Below the pieces are notes generated by a model. It did no database searches and had not been told where the DNA came from. It saw nothing but the letters and a program-made list of their open reading frames with translations. From Prevotella sp. UBA2850 (lineage in GTDB: Bacteria; Bacteroidota; Bacteroidia; Bacteroidales; Bacteroidaceae): a stretch of 34,254 nucleotides of DNA. Positions 1-8,583 of this stretch are shown here, piece by piece. The translations under genes were made by a program, and so were the position numbers. The first letter of the stretch is position 1. Every line of letters begins with the position of its first letter. Location: positions 107,600 to 141,853 of the forward strand of contig DEFO01000015.1 in assembly GCA_002350805.1 (NCBI GenBank), written 5' to 3'.

Positions 1-27
1 GCTCTAAACCAGCTGAGCTAAGCGCCC
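1..27 (-). tRNA. tRNA-Val, 5' end only (cut by window edge)
   Basis: These 27 bases are identical to the 5' part of the complete tRNA-Val at 2112-2186 (acceptor strand, D-arm and D-loop). The 5' end of the gene is at 27 and the rest lies outside the window. The identity continues upstream through the leader and promoter with one change up to about position 56, so this is a second copy of the same gene and promoter. The anticodon is not visible, so valine is inferred from the identity. Confidence 0.85.
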
Positions 28-47
28 TTACTCGTCGTAAGCGGCTG

Positions 48-55
48 CAAAGGTA
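48..55 (-). promoter_or_regulatory. -7 promoter box of the truncated tRNA-Val
   Basis: On the minus strand this reads TACCTTTG, the Bacteroidetes TAnnTTTG box. A TTTG at 76-79 lies 20 nt further upstream, as expected for the -33 element. The same box and spacing recur in front of the second tRNA-Val. Confidence 0.7.
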
Positions 56-88
56 CGGCAAAAATTTGAGTTCTCCAAATTTTTGCCG
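56..88. repeat. 13-bp perfect inverted repeat overlapping the tRNA -33 region
   Basis: The arms 56-68 and 76-88 are exact reverse complements with a 7-nt loop. The repeat starts one base upstream of the -7 box and covers the -33 TTTG. It may act as a terminator for the ACT-domain gene that ends at 207. However, the U-rich tail lies on the plus-strand side (about 91-104), so the direction of action is unclear. Confidence 0.6.
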
Positions 89-206
89 CACTTTTTTCTT
101 TTGTATGACCTTTTCGATAGCTATTTTATGCCTTTAATGAACAGCAAGCGATACCATGCACTTAGGAACACAATACCAGTTATCGCCTATCAGAACACAA
201 AGACCT

Positions 207-632
207 TCAGAGCCGGTAGAGGTCACTATCAGCCATCAAGTCGACCTTCTTCTCTTCAAGAATCTTCTCGCAGGACTCCAGGTCGGTGGGACGAATGACA
301 ATATTAGCCACATCACCATTGGCGAATGAGTACATGTACTCTATGAACACGCCTCTGTCACTGAGATACTTCAGCACTACAGCCAGAGAACCACTTGTGT
401 TAGGGCATGTAAAACCGATAACGTCGGTGATCTTCACAGCAAAATGCTCCTCTTTTAACACCTTGTAGGCTTTCTCCGGGTCAGAAACGATGCACCGGAG
501 AATACCGAAATCACTATTGTCGGCGATACTCATGGCTGTGAGGTTCACGCCCGATTTGCCCAGTGCCTCGGTCACCTCAGTCAGGCGGCCGGACTTATTC
601 TCCAGAAAAATGGATAATTGTTTTGCTCTCAT
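207..632 (-). CDS. double ACT-domain protein
   Basis: A protein of 141 residues made almost wholly of two ACT-like units: about 1-70, beginning MRAKQLSIFLENKSGRL, and about 72-141. ACT domains bind amino acids and usually regulate an enzyme or pathway; there is no catalytic domain here. I chose the ATG at 632 rather than the one at 659. The 659 start would overlap the upstream ligase gene, while 632 gives the canonical ACT start and a 16-nt gap. It sits directly behind a PaaK-type CoA ligase in the same direction, so the pair is probably cotranscribed. A role as amino-acid sensor for aryl-acid or aromatic amino-acid metabolism is inference. The function is not known from sequence alone. Confidence 0.85.
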   Translation of the reverse strand: MRAKQLSIFLENKSGRLTEVTEALGKSGVNLTAMSIADNSDFGILRCIVSDPEKAYKVLKEEHFAVKITDVIGFTCPNTSGSLAVVLKYLSDRGVFIEYMYSFANGDVANIVIRPTDLESCEKILEEKKVDLMADSDLYRL

Positions 633-648
633 ATATTTTTGATTTAGG

Positions 649-1947
649 TTATAACACACGTTTATCGATCACCCGACGGGCTTTACCCGTGCTTCGCTCA
701 ATGCCTTTGGGCTCAACCAGACGCACCTTAAAGCCAAGACCGATGACACTGCGAAGCTCTGACTCCAGTTTCTTCTGCAAGCCAACCATCGTTGCCATAT
801 CATCGGTGAAATAATCCTCCTTCACCTCAACCCTCAACTCGCTGGTGTCGGTATTGTTAATACGGTCGACAACCAGCATGAAATGCGGCTCAAACTCAGG
901 CTGCGTCAGAATGACAGCTTCGATCTGCGACGGGAACACATTAACGCCACGGATAATCAGCATATCATCACAACGTCCAAGAATGCGATCCATGCGCACT
1001 AACGTACGACCACAATCACACTTTTCGTAATGCAATGCTGTCAAATCGTGAGTACGATAGCGCAGCAACGGCATTCCTTCCTTGGTAAGGTGCGTAAAAC
1101 ACAACTCTCCGAATGTTCCCTCAGGCAATGGCTCACCCGTCTCAGGATTCACTATCTCCGGATAGTAATAGTCCTCATTCAAATGGGTGCCATGCTGGCA
1201 TTCGCACTCGTATCCGACACCCGGTCCGGCTACTTCACTCAATCCGTATATGTCGTAGGCCTTGATGCCCAAGGTCTGTTCCAGCTTTGTACGCATGTTC
1301 TCAGTCCAAGGCTCAGCGCCGAAAGCACCGATGCGCAGTTTAAACTCATCACGACGCCATTCCGATTCGTTCATCGCCTCCCCCAGAAACTGGGCATAAG
1401 AAGGCGTGCAACACAACACAGTAGCACCGAAATCATGCATTAAGGTAATCTGTTTTTGCGTATTTCCTGACGAGATAGGTATGACGCTTGCACCAATATT
1501 CTGTGCTCCATCGTGTGCGCCCAATCCGCCTGTAAACAACCCGTAGCCGTATGATATCTGGAAGATATCTTCTTTGGATGCTCCAAAAGCTGTGAAGGCA
1601 CGGGAAATACTTTCTGCCCACATGGCCAAATCCTTACGGGTATACAGCACCACCACGGGTTTTCCCGTCGTACCCGATGACGCGTGAATACGAACAATCT
1701 GGCTCATCGGAACAGCTGCCAGACCAAAAGGATAATTATCACGAAGATCCAACTTATCGGTAAACGGCAACTTCCCGATATCTTCTATACCTCGGATATC
1801 TTCTGGAACAAGCCCCATCTCCTGGAACTTCCTACGATAAAAAGGGGTGTTATGGTAGACGTAATCGACCATCTTCACCAAACGCTTGCTTTGGATCTCG
1901 TGCAATTGCTCACGATCCATGCATTCAATACTTGAATTCCAAATCAT
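649..1947 (-). CDS. paaK: phenylacetate-CoA ligase family protein (PaaK-like)
   Basis: An adenylate-forming ligase of 432 residues, the usual PaaK length. It activates an aryl acid with ATP and joins it to CoA in the cytoplasm. Visible motifs are the phosphate-binding loop ASSGTTGKP at 89-97, YGLSE at 234-238, the RTHD hinge at 298-301, GRCDDMLIIRG near 324-334, and the C-terminal STGKARR region carrying the expected catalytic lysine. Cys pairs at 248/250 and 310/312 could hold zinc. No paa ring-cleavage genes are nearby. In anaerobic gut Bacteroidales such ligases usually sit with 2-oxoacid:ferredoxin oxidoreductases or ACT proteins, so arylacetate or indoleacetate made from aromatic amino acids is a likely substrate (inference). 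It is first in a two-gene unit with the ACT protein and has a -7 box at 1980-1987. Confidence 0.9.
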   Translation of the reverse strand: MIWNSSIECMDREQLHEIQSKRLVKMVDYVYHNTPFYRRKFQEMGLVPEDIRGIEDIGKLPFTDKLDLRDNYPFGLAAVPMSQIVRIHASSGTTGKPVVVLYTRKDLAMWAESISRAFTAFGASKEDIFQISYGYGLFTGGLGAHDGAQNIGASVIPISSGNTQKQITLMHDFGATVLCCTPSYAQFLGEAMNESEWRRDEFKLRIGAFGAEPWTENMRTKLEQTLGIKAYDIYGLSEVAGPGVGYECECQHGTHLNEDYYYPEIVNPETGEPLPEGTFGELCFTHLTKEGMPLLRYRTHDLTALHYEKCDCGRTLVRMDRILGRCDDMLIIRGVNVFPSQIEAVILTQPEFEPHFMLVVDRINNTDTSELRVEVKEDYFTDDMATMVGLQKKLESELRSVIGLGFKVRLVEPKGIERSTGKARRVIDKRVL

Positions 1948-1979
1948 GTCTCATCTAGTTTGATTAGCTTATTCCGATA

Positions 1980-1987
1980 CAAAGGTA
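1980..1987 (-). promoter_or_regulatory. -7 promoter box of the CoA-ligase/ACT unit
   Basis: TACCTTTG on the minus strand, 32 nt before the ligase start codon. It matches TAnnTTTG exactly. No good -33 TTTG is seen at the usual distance. Confidence 0.6.
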
Positions 1988-2061
1988 AGAAAAATAAAGG
2001 GAAAAAGAACATGTTGACAAAGAAAAATTCATTTTGACAACAACAATCCACAAAATGGCAA

Positions 2062-2100
2062 CAAAAAAAAAATCCCTGCCATCTCGAAAGACAACAGGGA
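2062..2100 (-). terminator. intrinsic terminator of tRNA-Val
   Basis: On the minus strand TCCCTG (2100-2095) pairs with CAGGGA (2078-2073). The loop contains an inner GTCT-TTCG-AGAT stem. The hairpin is followed by a run of about ten T (A-run at 2063-2072). It lies just downstream of the tRNA 3' end. Confidence 0.8.
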
Positions 2101-2111
2101 AACCACCCTCG

Positions 2112-2186
2112 TGGGCGCTGACGGATTCGAACCGCCGACCCTCTGCTTGTAAGGCAGATGCTCTAAACCAGCTGAGCTAAGCGCCC
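2112..2186 (-). tRNA. tRNA-Val (anticodon UAC)
   Basis: A full cloverleaf can be drawn. The acceptor GGGCGCT pairs with AGCGCCC, the D-stem GCTC with GAGC, the anticodon stem TCTGC with GCAGA around loop CTTACAA (anticodon TAC), and the T-arm carries GGTTCGAAT. The discriminator is A at 2112 and CCA is not encoded. It has its own promoter (box at 2207-2214) and terminator (2062-2100), so it is a single-gene unit. Confidence 0.96.
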
Positions 2187-2206
2187 TTACTCATCGTAAG
2201 CGGCTG

Positions 2207-2238
2207 CAAAGGTACAACAAAAAAAATAATCCGCCAAA
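2207..2238 (-). promoter_or_regulatory. promoter of tRNA-Val
   Basis: The -7 box TACCTTTG is at 2214-2207 and the -33 TTTG at 2238-2235, 20 nt apart on the minus strand. This leaves roughly 15 nt of leader before the tRNA 5' end. The -33 element lies inside the terminator hairpin of the upstream porin gene. Confidence 0.75.
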
Positions 2239-2256
2239 TAAATGGCGGATTATTTT
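2223..2256 (-). terminator. intrinsic terminator of the OmpA-family gene
   Basis: A 13-bp perfect stem: arms 2223-2235 and 2244-2256 with an 8-nt loop, core CCGCC/GGCGG. An A/T run on the plus-strand left side gives a U-tract in the minus-strand transcript. It starts 17 nt after the porin stop codon. Confidence 0.85.
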
Positions 2257-2273
2257 AGAAATATTTAAATGAA

Positions 2274-3455
2274 TTAATCTTCTACGATCTGGACAGTAGC
2301 ACGACGGTCGAACTCCTTCGGTGAATTCTTACCAAGAATATTCACACCACCATTGTGAGTGCAACGGATCTTGCTCTCAGAAACGCCCATCTTAATGAGT
2401 TCGCCCTTCACGGTCTCAGCACGCTGCATCGAGAGGCGCTCGTTGATAGCAGGCGTACCCGTTGAACTGTCAGCATAACCAGTCACCAGGATATTGCAGT
2501 TGTTCTCCTTTGCATACTTGGCAAGAGCCTGAACATTTACAAGGTCCTTCAGGTTAGCCACATTAATCTTGGCAAGATCGAAGAACACCGACACCGGTGT
2601 TGTGATAAAGTCGCGAGTCGACTTGTTGACATAAGTGGTATCGCGGATAACCTGAGGCTCACGACTACGCAGGTTTTGATTCTCGGCCTGAAGGTCAGCA
2701 AGCTGAGCATTCAGTGCGTCCAGCTGTCCTTGGTGCATTGTCTTCAAAGCTTCTACATCCGGAGATTTCTTCCATGAGCCCTTACCCAGGTTAAGCGTCA
2801 AACCAACCTCGGCAGCAAACCAACGGTCATGGTTACGTTGCTCATGGCCACCGCCAATGCCACCATTATCCCATGCACGGCCTTCGAAGTCGTCGCCACA
2901 AACATTGTAATTCAAATCGAGATTCAAACGGAGTTTGTCGGTGAGTTTCCATGTATTCAAGATACCTGCGCTACCAGCCAACTCATAAGTATTATAAGTA
3001 CAGTTACGGGCAGCACCGACGCCAAGGTAAGGAGAAAGATTCCAAACGCGCGTATCGCTATAACCACAGAAGAGATTGCTCAAATTGAAAAGTACCTGCT
3101 CCTGCAAGTTCCAGTATTTTGCCTTGTTGTCCTTACAGTTCTCGGAAATGACACTCTTACCCCAAATACCATTGAACTTGGTGCGAAGACCAATGCTCGG
3201 AGTAAACCACTTACCAATAGCCACCGAGAAGCCCATGTCACGACGGAAATCCTTCAAAGGACTCTTAGCAAAATCAAGGCCTTTTTCCTCATTAGAATAG
3301 AAAGCTGTCCAAGTGAAATTACCCTGTACAAACCAATTGCTCCAAAAAGAATTGGTAGCCACACTATACTTCTCCGATGGAGAATCTGTAGCATCTTGGG
3401 CAAATGAAACTACAGAAAAGCCAGCAAATGCCAGCAGAATCAATAATCTTCTCAT
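2274..3455 (-). CDS. OmpA-family outer-membrane protein
   Basis: 393 residues. A signal peptide (about 1-19, ending VVSFAQ) is followed by a beta-barrel-like region at about 25-225, rich in alternating aromatic residues. A short coiled-coil linker follows at about 234-264. The C-terminal OmpA/Pal peptidoglycan-binding domain spans about 287-393. That domain shows VFFDLAK at 290-296, TGYAD at 325-329, NERLSMQRAETV around 338-349, and the family's arginine-rich DRRATVQI end. It anchors the outer membrane to the cell wall. It is monocistronic, with its own -7 box (3508-3515) and a strong terminator (2223-2256). Major OmpA-like porins of this build are typical of Bacteroidales. Confidence 0.92.
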   Translation of the reverse strand: MRRLLILLAFAGFSVVSFAQDATDSPSEKYSVATNSFWSNWFVQGNFTWTAFYSNEEKGLDFAKSPLKDFRRDMGFSVAIGKWFTPSIGLRTKFNGIWGKSVISENCKDNKAKYWNLQEQVLFNLSNLFCGYSDTRVWNLSPYLGVGAARNCTYNTYELAGSAGILNTWKLTDKLRLNLDLNYNVCGDDFEGRAWDNGGIGGGHEQRNHDRWFAAEVGLTLNLGKGSWKKSPDVEALKTMHQGQLDALNAQLADLQAENQNLRSREPQVIRDTTYVNKSTRDFITTPVSVFFDLAKINVANLKDLVNVQALAKYAKENNCNILVTGYADSSTGTPAINERLSMQRAETVKGELIKMGVSESKIRCTHNGGVNILGKNSPKEFDRRATVQIVED

Positions 3456-3507
3456 AAATCCTAAATTATTACAATTAAACTATTTCGCCTCTACACATTA
3501 TATGGTG

Positions 3508-3515
3508 CAAAGATA
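3508..3515 (-). promoter_or_regulatory. -7 promoter box of the OmpA-family gene
   Basis: TATCTTTG on the minus strand, matching TAnnTTTG, about 52 nt before the start codon. No clear -33 TTTG. Confidence 0.55.
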
Positions 3516-3573
3516 GATAAATATCATGAAAAATAGAAGATTTTTGATTTTTAAAACCTATTTTAACATCATT

Positions 3574-5406
3574 TTATTTCAACAAATGCTCGATTTCCTG
3601 CTGGCGGAGAATATACAATATTGGTTTCCCATCGGGAGTATAGTTCACGTTGCCACAGGCAAACAACTGATTGATGATACCTTCCATTTCCTCATTACCC
3701 AGCACTTGCCCATGGGGGATGGCTGCACTTCTTGCAAGGCTTAATGCCAACGATCGATTGATCTCATCAGCTACGGAAACACCTTTTTCCGCGGCGGTGG
3801 CCACCATGTTTCTCACCAACGACACAATGTTGATGCCTTCCAACCCTACAGGTACGGCCTGGATGGCATAACTGCCGCCACCCATGTCGGTCAGTTCGAA
3901 TCCCAAACCTTCCATTTCAGGCATCACCTGCTGCAACACGACCGTCTCGGCCGGAGAAAACTGTACTACCTCAGGGAAAAGGACCTTTTGCGAATCACCC
4001 GTACGTTCGTTCAACTGCCGCATATAAGCCTCGTATAAAATACGTACGTGAGCGCGATGCTGGTCGACAATCATCAGGCCCGACTTGACGGCCGTCATGA
4101 TATACATGCCTTTATACTGATAATGGGCCGGCGATTTCTCCGCAATCAGGCTATCACCTTCTTTCTGTTCGGGTTGCTGTTGAAAGATAGATGATTCCGT
4201 GGGTTGCTCTTGCTGCAAGCCTTCGTAAAGTTTTTCCCAGCCAGCAGGAGCTGTCTGCTCTTGCGACAGACCCTTGGGTGTATGCTTGGAGGATGACTTA
4301 AAAGGATTATACTGAGGATCATAGTTAACCTTTGGCATATCAACCGCCTGCTGGAATGGGTTAAACACAGGGATATCGGGTTTCCCTACCGTATCGAAAT
4401 CGATGGAAGGCACATCGTTGAATTTCCCCACAGCCTCTTTTACTGCAGCCATTAATATCTGCCAAATGGGTTGTTCGTTGTCGAACTTGATTTCAGTCTT
4501 TGTAGGGTGAATGTTCACATCAATGTCCTCAGGCCTTACCTCAAAACATATGAAATAAGGTATTTGATCGCCAGTGGGCACCAATCGTTCGTAAGCACTT
4601 TGCACTGCTTTATGGAAATAAGGATGCCTCATGAATCTTCCGTTGACGAAGAAGAATTGATGGGCGCCTTTTTTCCGTGCCGACTCCGGTTTCCCCACAA
4701 ATCCGGTTATCTTACACATCGTGGTATCGGCCTCGACGGGCAAAAGGTCCTGACTGATCTTCTTGCCATACATATCGACGATACGCTGCCGAAACCCGCA
4801 TTTCCTCAGGTTGTACACCTCTACCCCATTGCTATGGAACGTGAAAGCAATCTGCGGATTGACCAGCACAATGCGCTCAAATGCCGCCATGATATTATTC
4901 AGTTCGGTAGCATTCGATTTTAGGAACTTACGTCTTGCAGGAACGTTAAAGAACAAATTGCTGACCATGAAATTACTCCCCACAGGGCACGAGACAGGTT
5001 CTTGCCCTACCACCTTAGAGGCGGATATCGACAGGCAGGTCCCTATTTCATCGGTTTCCATCCTTGTTTTCAGCTCAACCTGTGCCACTGCAGCTATCGA
5101 CGGCAGAGCCTCGCCACGAAAACCCATCGTTGTCAGTGCAAACAAGTCATCGGCTTTCCGGATCTTTGAGGTGGCATGCCGCTCAAAGGCCAGACGGGCA
5201 TCAGTTTCCGACATGCCTTTGCCATTGTCAATCACCTGAATGGACGTCCGCCCGGCATCCACAACCATCACGTGAATCTCATCAGCACCAGCATCCACAG
5301 CATTCTCAACCAACTCCTTGATGACTGAGGCTGGTCTCTGAATCACCTCACCAGCAGCAATCTGGTTGGCGACTGAATCGGGTAATAGTTGTATAATGTC
5401 TGACAT
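3574..5406 (-). CDS. mutL: DNA mismatch repair protein MutL
   Basis: 610 residues with the GHKL ATPase N-terminal half: ELVENAVDAGADEI at 31-44 with catalytic Glu31, DNGKGM at 60-65, GFRGEALPSI at 95-104. A variable linker runs about 345-425 and is followed by a C-terminal dimerisation domain. It couples MutS mismatch recognition to downstream repair. QKVLFPE near 473-479 looks like the sliding-clamp-binding element. The endonuclease motif DQHA(X)2E(X)4E reads DQHRAHVRILYE (448-459), with Glu replaced by Val. The later CPHGRP motif reads YTPDGKP, so the metal site seems lost. It is the last gene of the guaB run, 38 nt after the OstA-like gene. No clear terminator follows. Confidence 0.97.
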   Translation of the reverse strand: MSDIIQLLPDSVANQIAAGEVIQRPASVIKELVENAVDAGADEIHVMVVDAGRTSIQVIDNGKGMSETDARLAFERHATSKIRKADDLFALTTMGFRGEALPSIAAVAQVELKTRMETDEIGTCLSISASKVVGQEPVSCPVGSNFMVSNLFFNVPARRKFLKSNATELNNIMAAFERIVLVNPQIAFTFHSNGVEVYNLRKCGFRQRIVDMYGKKISQDLLPVEADTTMCKITGFVGKPESARKKGAHQFFFVNGRFMRHPYFHKAVQSAYERLVPTGDQIPYFICFEVRPEDIDVNIHPTKTEIKFDNEQPIWQILMAAVKEAVGKFNDVPSIDFDTVGKPDIPVFNPFQQAVDMPKVNYDPQYNPFKSSSKHTPKGLSQEQTAPAGWEKLYEGLQQEQPTESSIFQQQPEQKEGDSLIAEKSPAHYQYKGMYIMTAVKSGLMIVDQHRAHVRILYEAYMRQLNERTGDSQKVLFPEVVQFSPAETVVLQQVMPEMEGLGFELTDMGGGSYAIQAVPVGLEGINIVSLVRNMVATAAEKGVSVADEINRSLALSLARSAAIPHGQVLGNEEMEGIINQLFACGNVNYTPDGKPILYILRQQEIEHLLK

Positions 5407-5444
5407 GCTCTGCTATGAAGCTTGATATGTATTGATAACAGCAA

Positions 5445-7112
5445 TTATTCTCCCTCTGCCTGTGGCTTGACGGCCACCTGTTTTTCTTTCGAAAGACGCT
5501 GCAAAGGAGCTTCCCTGCGAGGAATCTCTTTTAGTTCTGTGCCACTTTTCTTCCCTCGCCACTCGAAGATATCATCTTTGTTGAGCGGACGAATATAGTC
5601 AAACCATGCAAATTGTGGAAGGAAGCGCTTCGACGGGGGGATTTGAGTGATAGGATACCATGTGCCTGTATGCTTCGAAGCCCATATCTTCAGCAACTGG
5701 CGCTTTTCCATAAACATCGACATGGTGTCGGTTTCCAGATAGTTATGTGCCAGCAAGGTGGTGTCTTTTTCCTCAACAGGATAAAAAACAGTCAGCACAT
5801 TACCCCCCGCATCACTCCTATACACCTCTCCGTTACGGAAGAAGGCATACATCCGTTGCGATGAAATCTGATTGTAATGATCTTCACCATGTGTCTTCTC
5901 TACTGAGAGAGCTTGCCCGATCACACGTCCACGATCAACAGTAGAGTCCTTCATGAAGACCTCTATTCTCTCTCCGAGCAATTGTCTTTCGCCATACCAG
6001 GTGATAGGATCACGATACATGGTCATGCACGAGTCCAGCGAGTTGTATACCAATGAGTCACATACTGCCTGAACGTCCACGCGGTAAGCACGCACCTTGT
6101 TATAACAATGCACTTTCCGATACACAGAATCAGTATCATAGTTGAATGCCTCGATTCTCATGGTATCGGAATGCACCCATAATGTATCTTTCTGCGAATA
6201 ATCCATCAACACCGGATTATTCGCGGCATAGCCACAGCCTGTTTTCTCGTTATACTTAAACTCATTACAAGTCATCTTGTTCATGTTGGCCTCATCGACA
6301 TACACCACGTTACGATAGCCTTCGCTTATGCCGTTTTTCTCGTCATAGAAAAGGCTGTCGGCCGTAATCTTTTTGTCTTTATCCACGACCGTTGAGCGCC
6401 CGAACAACTGGGCTCGCTCCTTGTTGGTGTCGTAGTATCCGTCTTTTGTGTTGATGACACTACCGTCGGAAGTCACTTTCGACGGGCCCACCATGTGTGC
6501 AATACTGGTCTTAGTGTCGTAATAGAGCGTGTCAGTAGTCAACAGGAACTTGGGATTCTTCAGATTCACATTATAGTTGAATACCGCCTCGCGTGTGTCA
6601 GCATGATATTCGCCCCAGTCGCTTGTCAGCACATTCTTCTTGTCAACCAGTTTTCCTCCTTCCACAAACCATCCCATATCATATAGGCGGTCGTACACCA
6701 AACTGTCTGTATAGAGTTTTGAGCCTCTGTGAGTGAGCACCACATTCCTTCGCGCATAGGCCATCTGGTCGTTGCCGTCGTAATAGGCATAGTCGCTCAC
6801 CAATGTCAGCGTGTCGCCCTGACGCAGACGCACATGTCCGAAAGCGTCGAATGAATTGGAACTTTCGTAGAAATAGGCACTGTCGCAGGTAAGATGGGCG
6901 CCCTTGTGACGGAACGACACTTTTCCTTTCACAATCTGCGCATCAGGGACCGAACCGTATTGGTCGTACCGTAATTCATCGGCATGCAAAAGATAGACGC
7001 GCTCATCGGTAGTCTTAGCGCGCTTATGCTTCCTGGGACCTTTCGACTGTGCCAGACAAAGACCCAAGAAACACAAAATCAATATAAACAGACATCTTTT
7101 GCTCACCCGCAT
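5445..7112 (-). CDS. OstA/LptA-like LPS-transport protein
   Basis: 555 residues from the ATG at 7112, which gives a signal peptide starting MRVSKRCLFILILCFLGL, a 19-nt gap to the upstream gene and a GGAAAGG ribosome site. A start at 7157 would overlap the upstream gene and bury the signal. After about residue 35 comes a long series of beta-jellyroll repeats of OstA type: phrases such as LTCDSAYFYE, LYTDSLVYD and ITADSLFYDE recur with about 30-50 residue spacing. LptA/OstA proteins carry LPS across the periplasm to the outer membrane. At three times E. coli LptA length, it may form a longer bridge (inference). The two upstream SurA-like isomerases fit a shared role in outer-membrane assembly. 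Confidence 0.85.
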   Translation of the reverse strand: MRVSKRCLFILILCFLGLCLAQSKGPRKHKRAKTTDERVYLLHADELRYDQYGSVPDAQIVKGKVSFRHKGAHLTCDSAYFYESSNSFDAFGHVRLRQGDTLTLVSDYAYYDGNDQMAYARRNVVLTHRGSKLYTDSLVYDRLYDMGWFVEGGKLVDKKNVLTSDWGEYHADTREAVFNYNVNLKNPKFLLTTDTLYYDTKTSIAHMVGPSKVTSDGSVINTKDGYYDTNKERAQLFGRSTVVDKDKKITADSLFYDEKNGISEGYRNVVYVDEANMNKMTCNEFKYNEKTGCGYAANNPVLMDYSQKDTLWVHSDTMRIEAFNYDTDSVYRKVHCYNKVRAYRVDVQAVCDSLVYNSLDSCMTMYRDPITWYGERQLLGERIEVFMKDSTVDRGRVIGQALSVEKTHGEDHYNQISSQRMYAFFRNGEVYRSDAGGNVLTVFYPVEEKDTTLLAHNYLETDTMSMFMEKRQLLKIWASKHTGTWYPITQIPPSKRFLPQFAWFDYIRPLNKDDIFEWRGKKSGTELKEIPRREAPLQRLSKEKQVAVKPQAEGE

Positions 7113-7131
7113 ACGATCCAAGCACCTTTCC

Positions 7132-8577
7132 TTACTTAATCCAGCCTTCGTACTCAAAATCGCAGTCTTTGTAACGATCGTTCACACGTACATAGATGGT
7201 CTTCAGCTTGTTCTTCACCCATTCCTTCAGAAATTCGTCCTTGCGCTGAGCTACAACAACATTCTTCATGGTCTGGAAGTCTTCGGTAATGGTAGCACGG
7301 TGACCATCCACACGGCTCTTCAACTTCACAATAGCACAGACCGTCTTTCCTTTGTCGTTGATCATATCAAACGATTTCGACACCTGTCCCACTTTCAAAG
7401 TGTCTACCACGCGGGCGATCTCACTGGGCAGGTCTTGCATGCGGAATTTCGATGTACGGGTTTGTGTCTCCCTGTCGGTAAAGGCCATCAAACCGTGGTT
7501 GTTGCGTGTATCTTTGTCATCCGAGATATAAGTGGCTGCCTCCTCAAACGAGAACTTCGACGCACGGATATCATCAGCAATAGAGTCAAGACGCAATTTG
7601 GTTTTCTCAATAGCCTCAGGATCCACTTTCGGTTTCATCAGAATATGACGGCAGTTCAACTTGTCGCCACGCTTGTCGATCAACTGAATGATGTGGAAAC
7701 CGAATTCTGTCTCAACAATCTTCGAGATTTTCTTCGGATCAGTGAGGTTGAAAGCCACAGCGGCAAATGCCGGATCGAGCACGCCACGTCCCATATAGCC
7801 TAGTTCGCCACCTTGTCGGGCAGAGACTGGGTCTTCAGAATACAAACGAGCCAATGTGGCAAAAGTGATCTCGCCTTTCGTCACACGGTCTGTATACTCA
7901 CGCAGTTGGTCTTTTACGCGGTTAATCTCATCTTGTGAGATCTTCGGAGCATTCGTAATCAGCTGAACCTCAACGGTAGTGGGGACGAACGGGATACTGT
8001 CTTCCGGCAGGTTCTTAAAATAGTTACGCACATCGGCCGGAGTGGCAGTGACATCCTCCACTAACTGCATCTTCATTTTCTGGATGAGCTTGCGGTTCTT
8101 GATATCGTCATGCATATCCTGACGCATCTGCGAGATGGTCTGCTTCTTATACTCCTCCAGTTTCTCACGGCTGCCAATGGCCTGCGTCCAAGCCTCAATC
8201 TGCCAGTCAATGTCCTGGGCAATCTCGGCCTCCGTCACCTCCACACTGTCAATCTCTGCCTGATGCAAGAAAAGCTTCTGCACAGCCAATTGCTCAGGAA
8301 TCGAACAGTCTGGATTACCGGAAAACTTATAGCCTTCCATGTCTCCTTGCAGGCGCATCGTCTCGACGTCTGATTTGAGGATGGGTTCATCGCCAACCAC
8401 CCATATCACCTCATCAACGATACTATGCTCAGGGGCTCGTACTTCTGCTTTTACCGTATCCTTCTTCTCCTTATTGTCATCGCCCGAACGATCGCCTTTT
8501 CTGATTCCGGCGCTCATTCCTGCGGCAACCAACATCACGGCCACCACACACAGGCTGATTCTCTGTCCTAGTTTCAT
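7132..8577 (-). CDS. SurA-like periplasmic peptidyl-prolyl isomerase
   Basis: 481 residues. An N-terminal membrane/signal segment (about 5-24) is followed by a SurA-type chaperone region beginning VDEVIWVVGDEPILKSDV. A parvulin domain at about 205-305 shows TFATLARLYSEDP, GGELGYMGRG and EFGFHIIQL, and a second, weaker parvulin-like unit lies at about 310-410. Such proteins help outer-membrane proteins fold in the periplasm. It lies 6 nt after the preceding isomerase gene and 19 nt before the OstA-like gene, so cotranscription is very likely. Of the two neighbouring isomerases, this one best matches the SurA layout, but I would not give it the E. coli name without an alignment. Confidence 0.9.
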   Translation of the reverse strand: MKLGQRISLCVVAVMLVAAGMSAGIRKGDRSGDDNKEKKDTVKAEVRAPEHSIVDEVIWVVGDEPILKSDVETMRLQGDMEGYKFSGNPDCSIPEQLAVQKLFLHQAEIDSVEVTEAEIAQDIDWQIEAWTQAIGSREKLEEYKKQTISQMRQDMHDDIKNRKLIQKMKMQLVEDVTATPADVRNYFKNLPEDSIPFVPTTVEVQLITNAPKISQDEINRVKDQLREYTDRVTKGEITFATLARLYSEDPVSARQGGELGYMGRGVLDPAFAAVAFNLTDPKKISKIVETEFGFHIIQLIDKRGDKLNCRHILMKPKVDPEAIEKTKLRLDSIADDIRASKFSFEEAATYISDDKDTRNNHGLMAFTDRETQTRTSKFRMQDLPSEIARVVDTLKVGQVSKSFDMINDKGKTVCAIVKLKSRVDGHRATITEDFQTMKNVVVAQRKDEFLKEWVKNKLKTIYVRVNDRYKDCDFEYEGWIK

Positions 8578-8583
8578 TGGATA

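Noticed and set aside
3526..3570. AT-rich AAAATAG/CTATTTT repeat after mutL as terminator
   Set aside because: Seven A/T-dominated pairs with a long loop are expected by chance in this composition.
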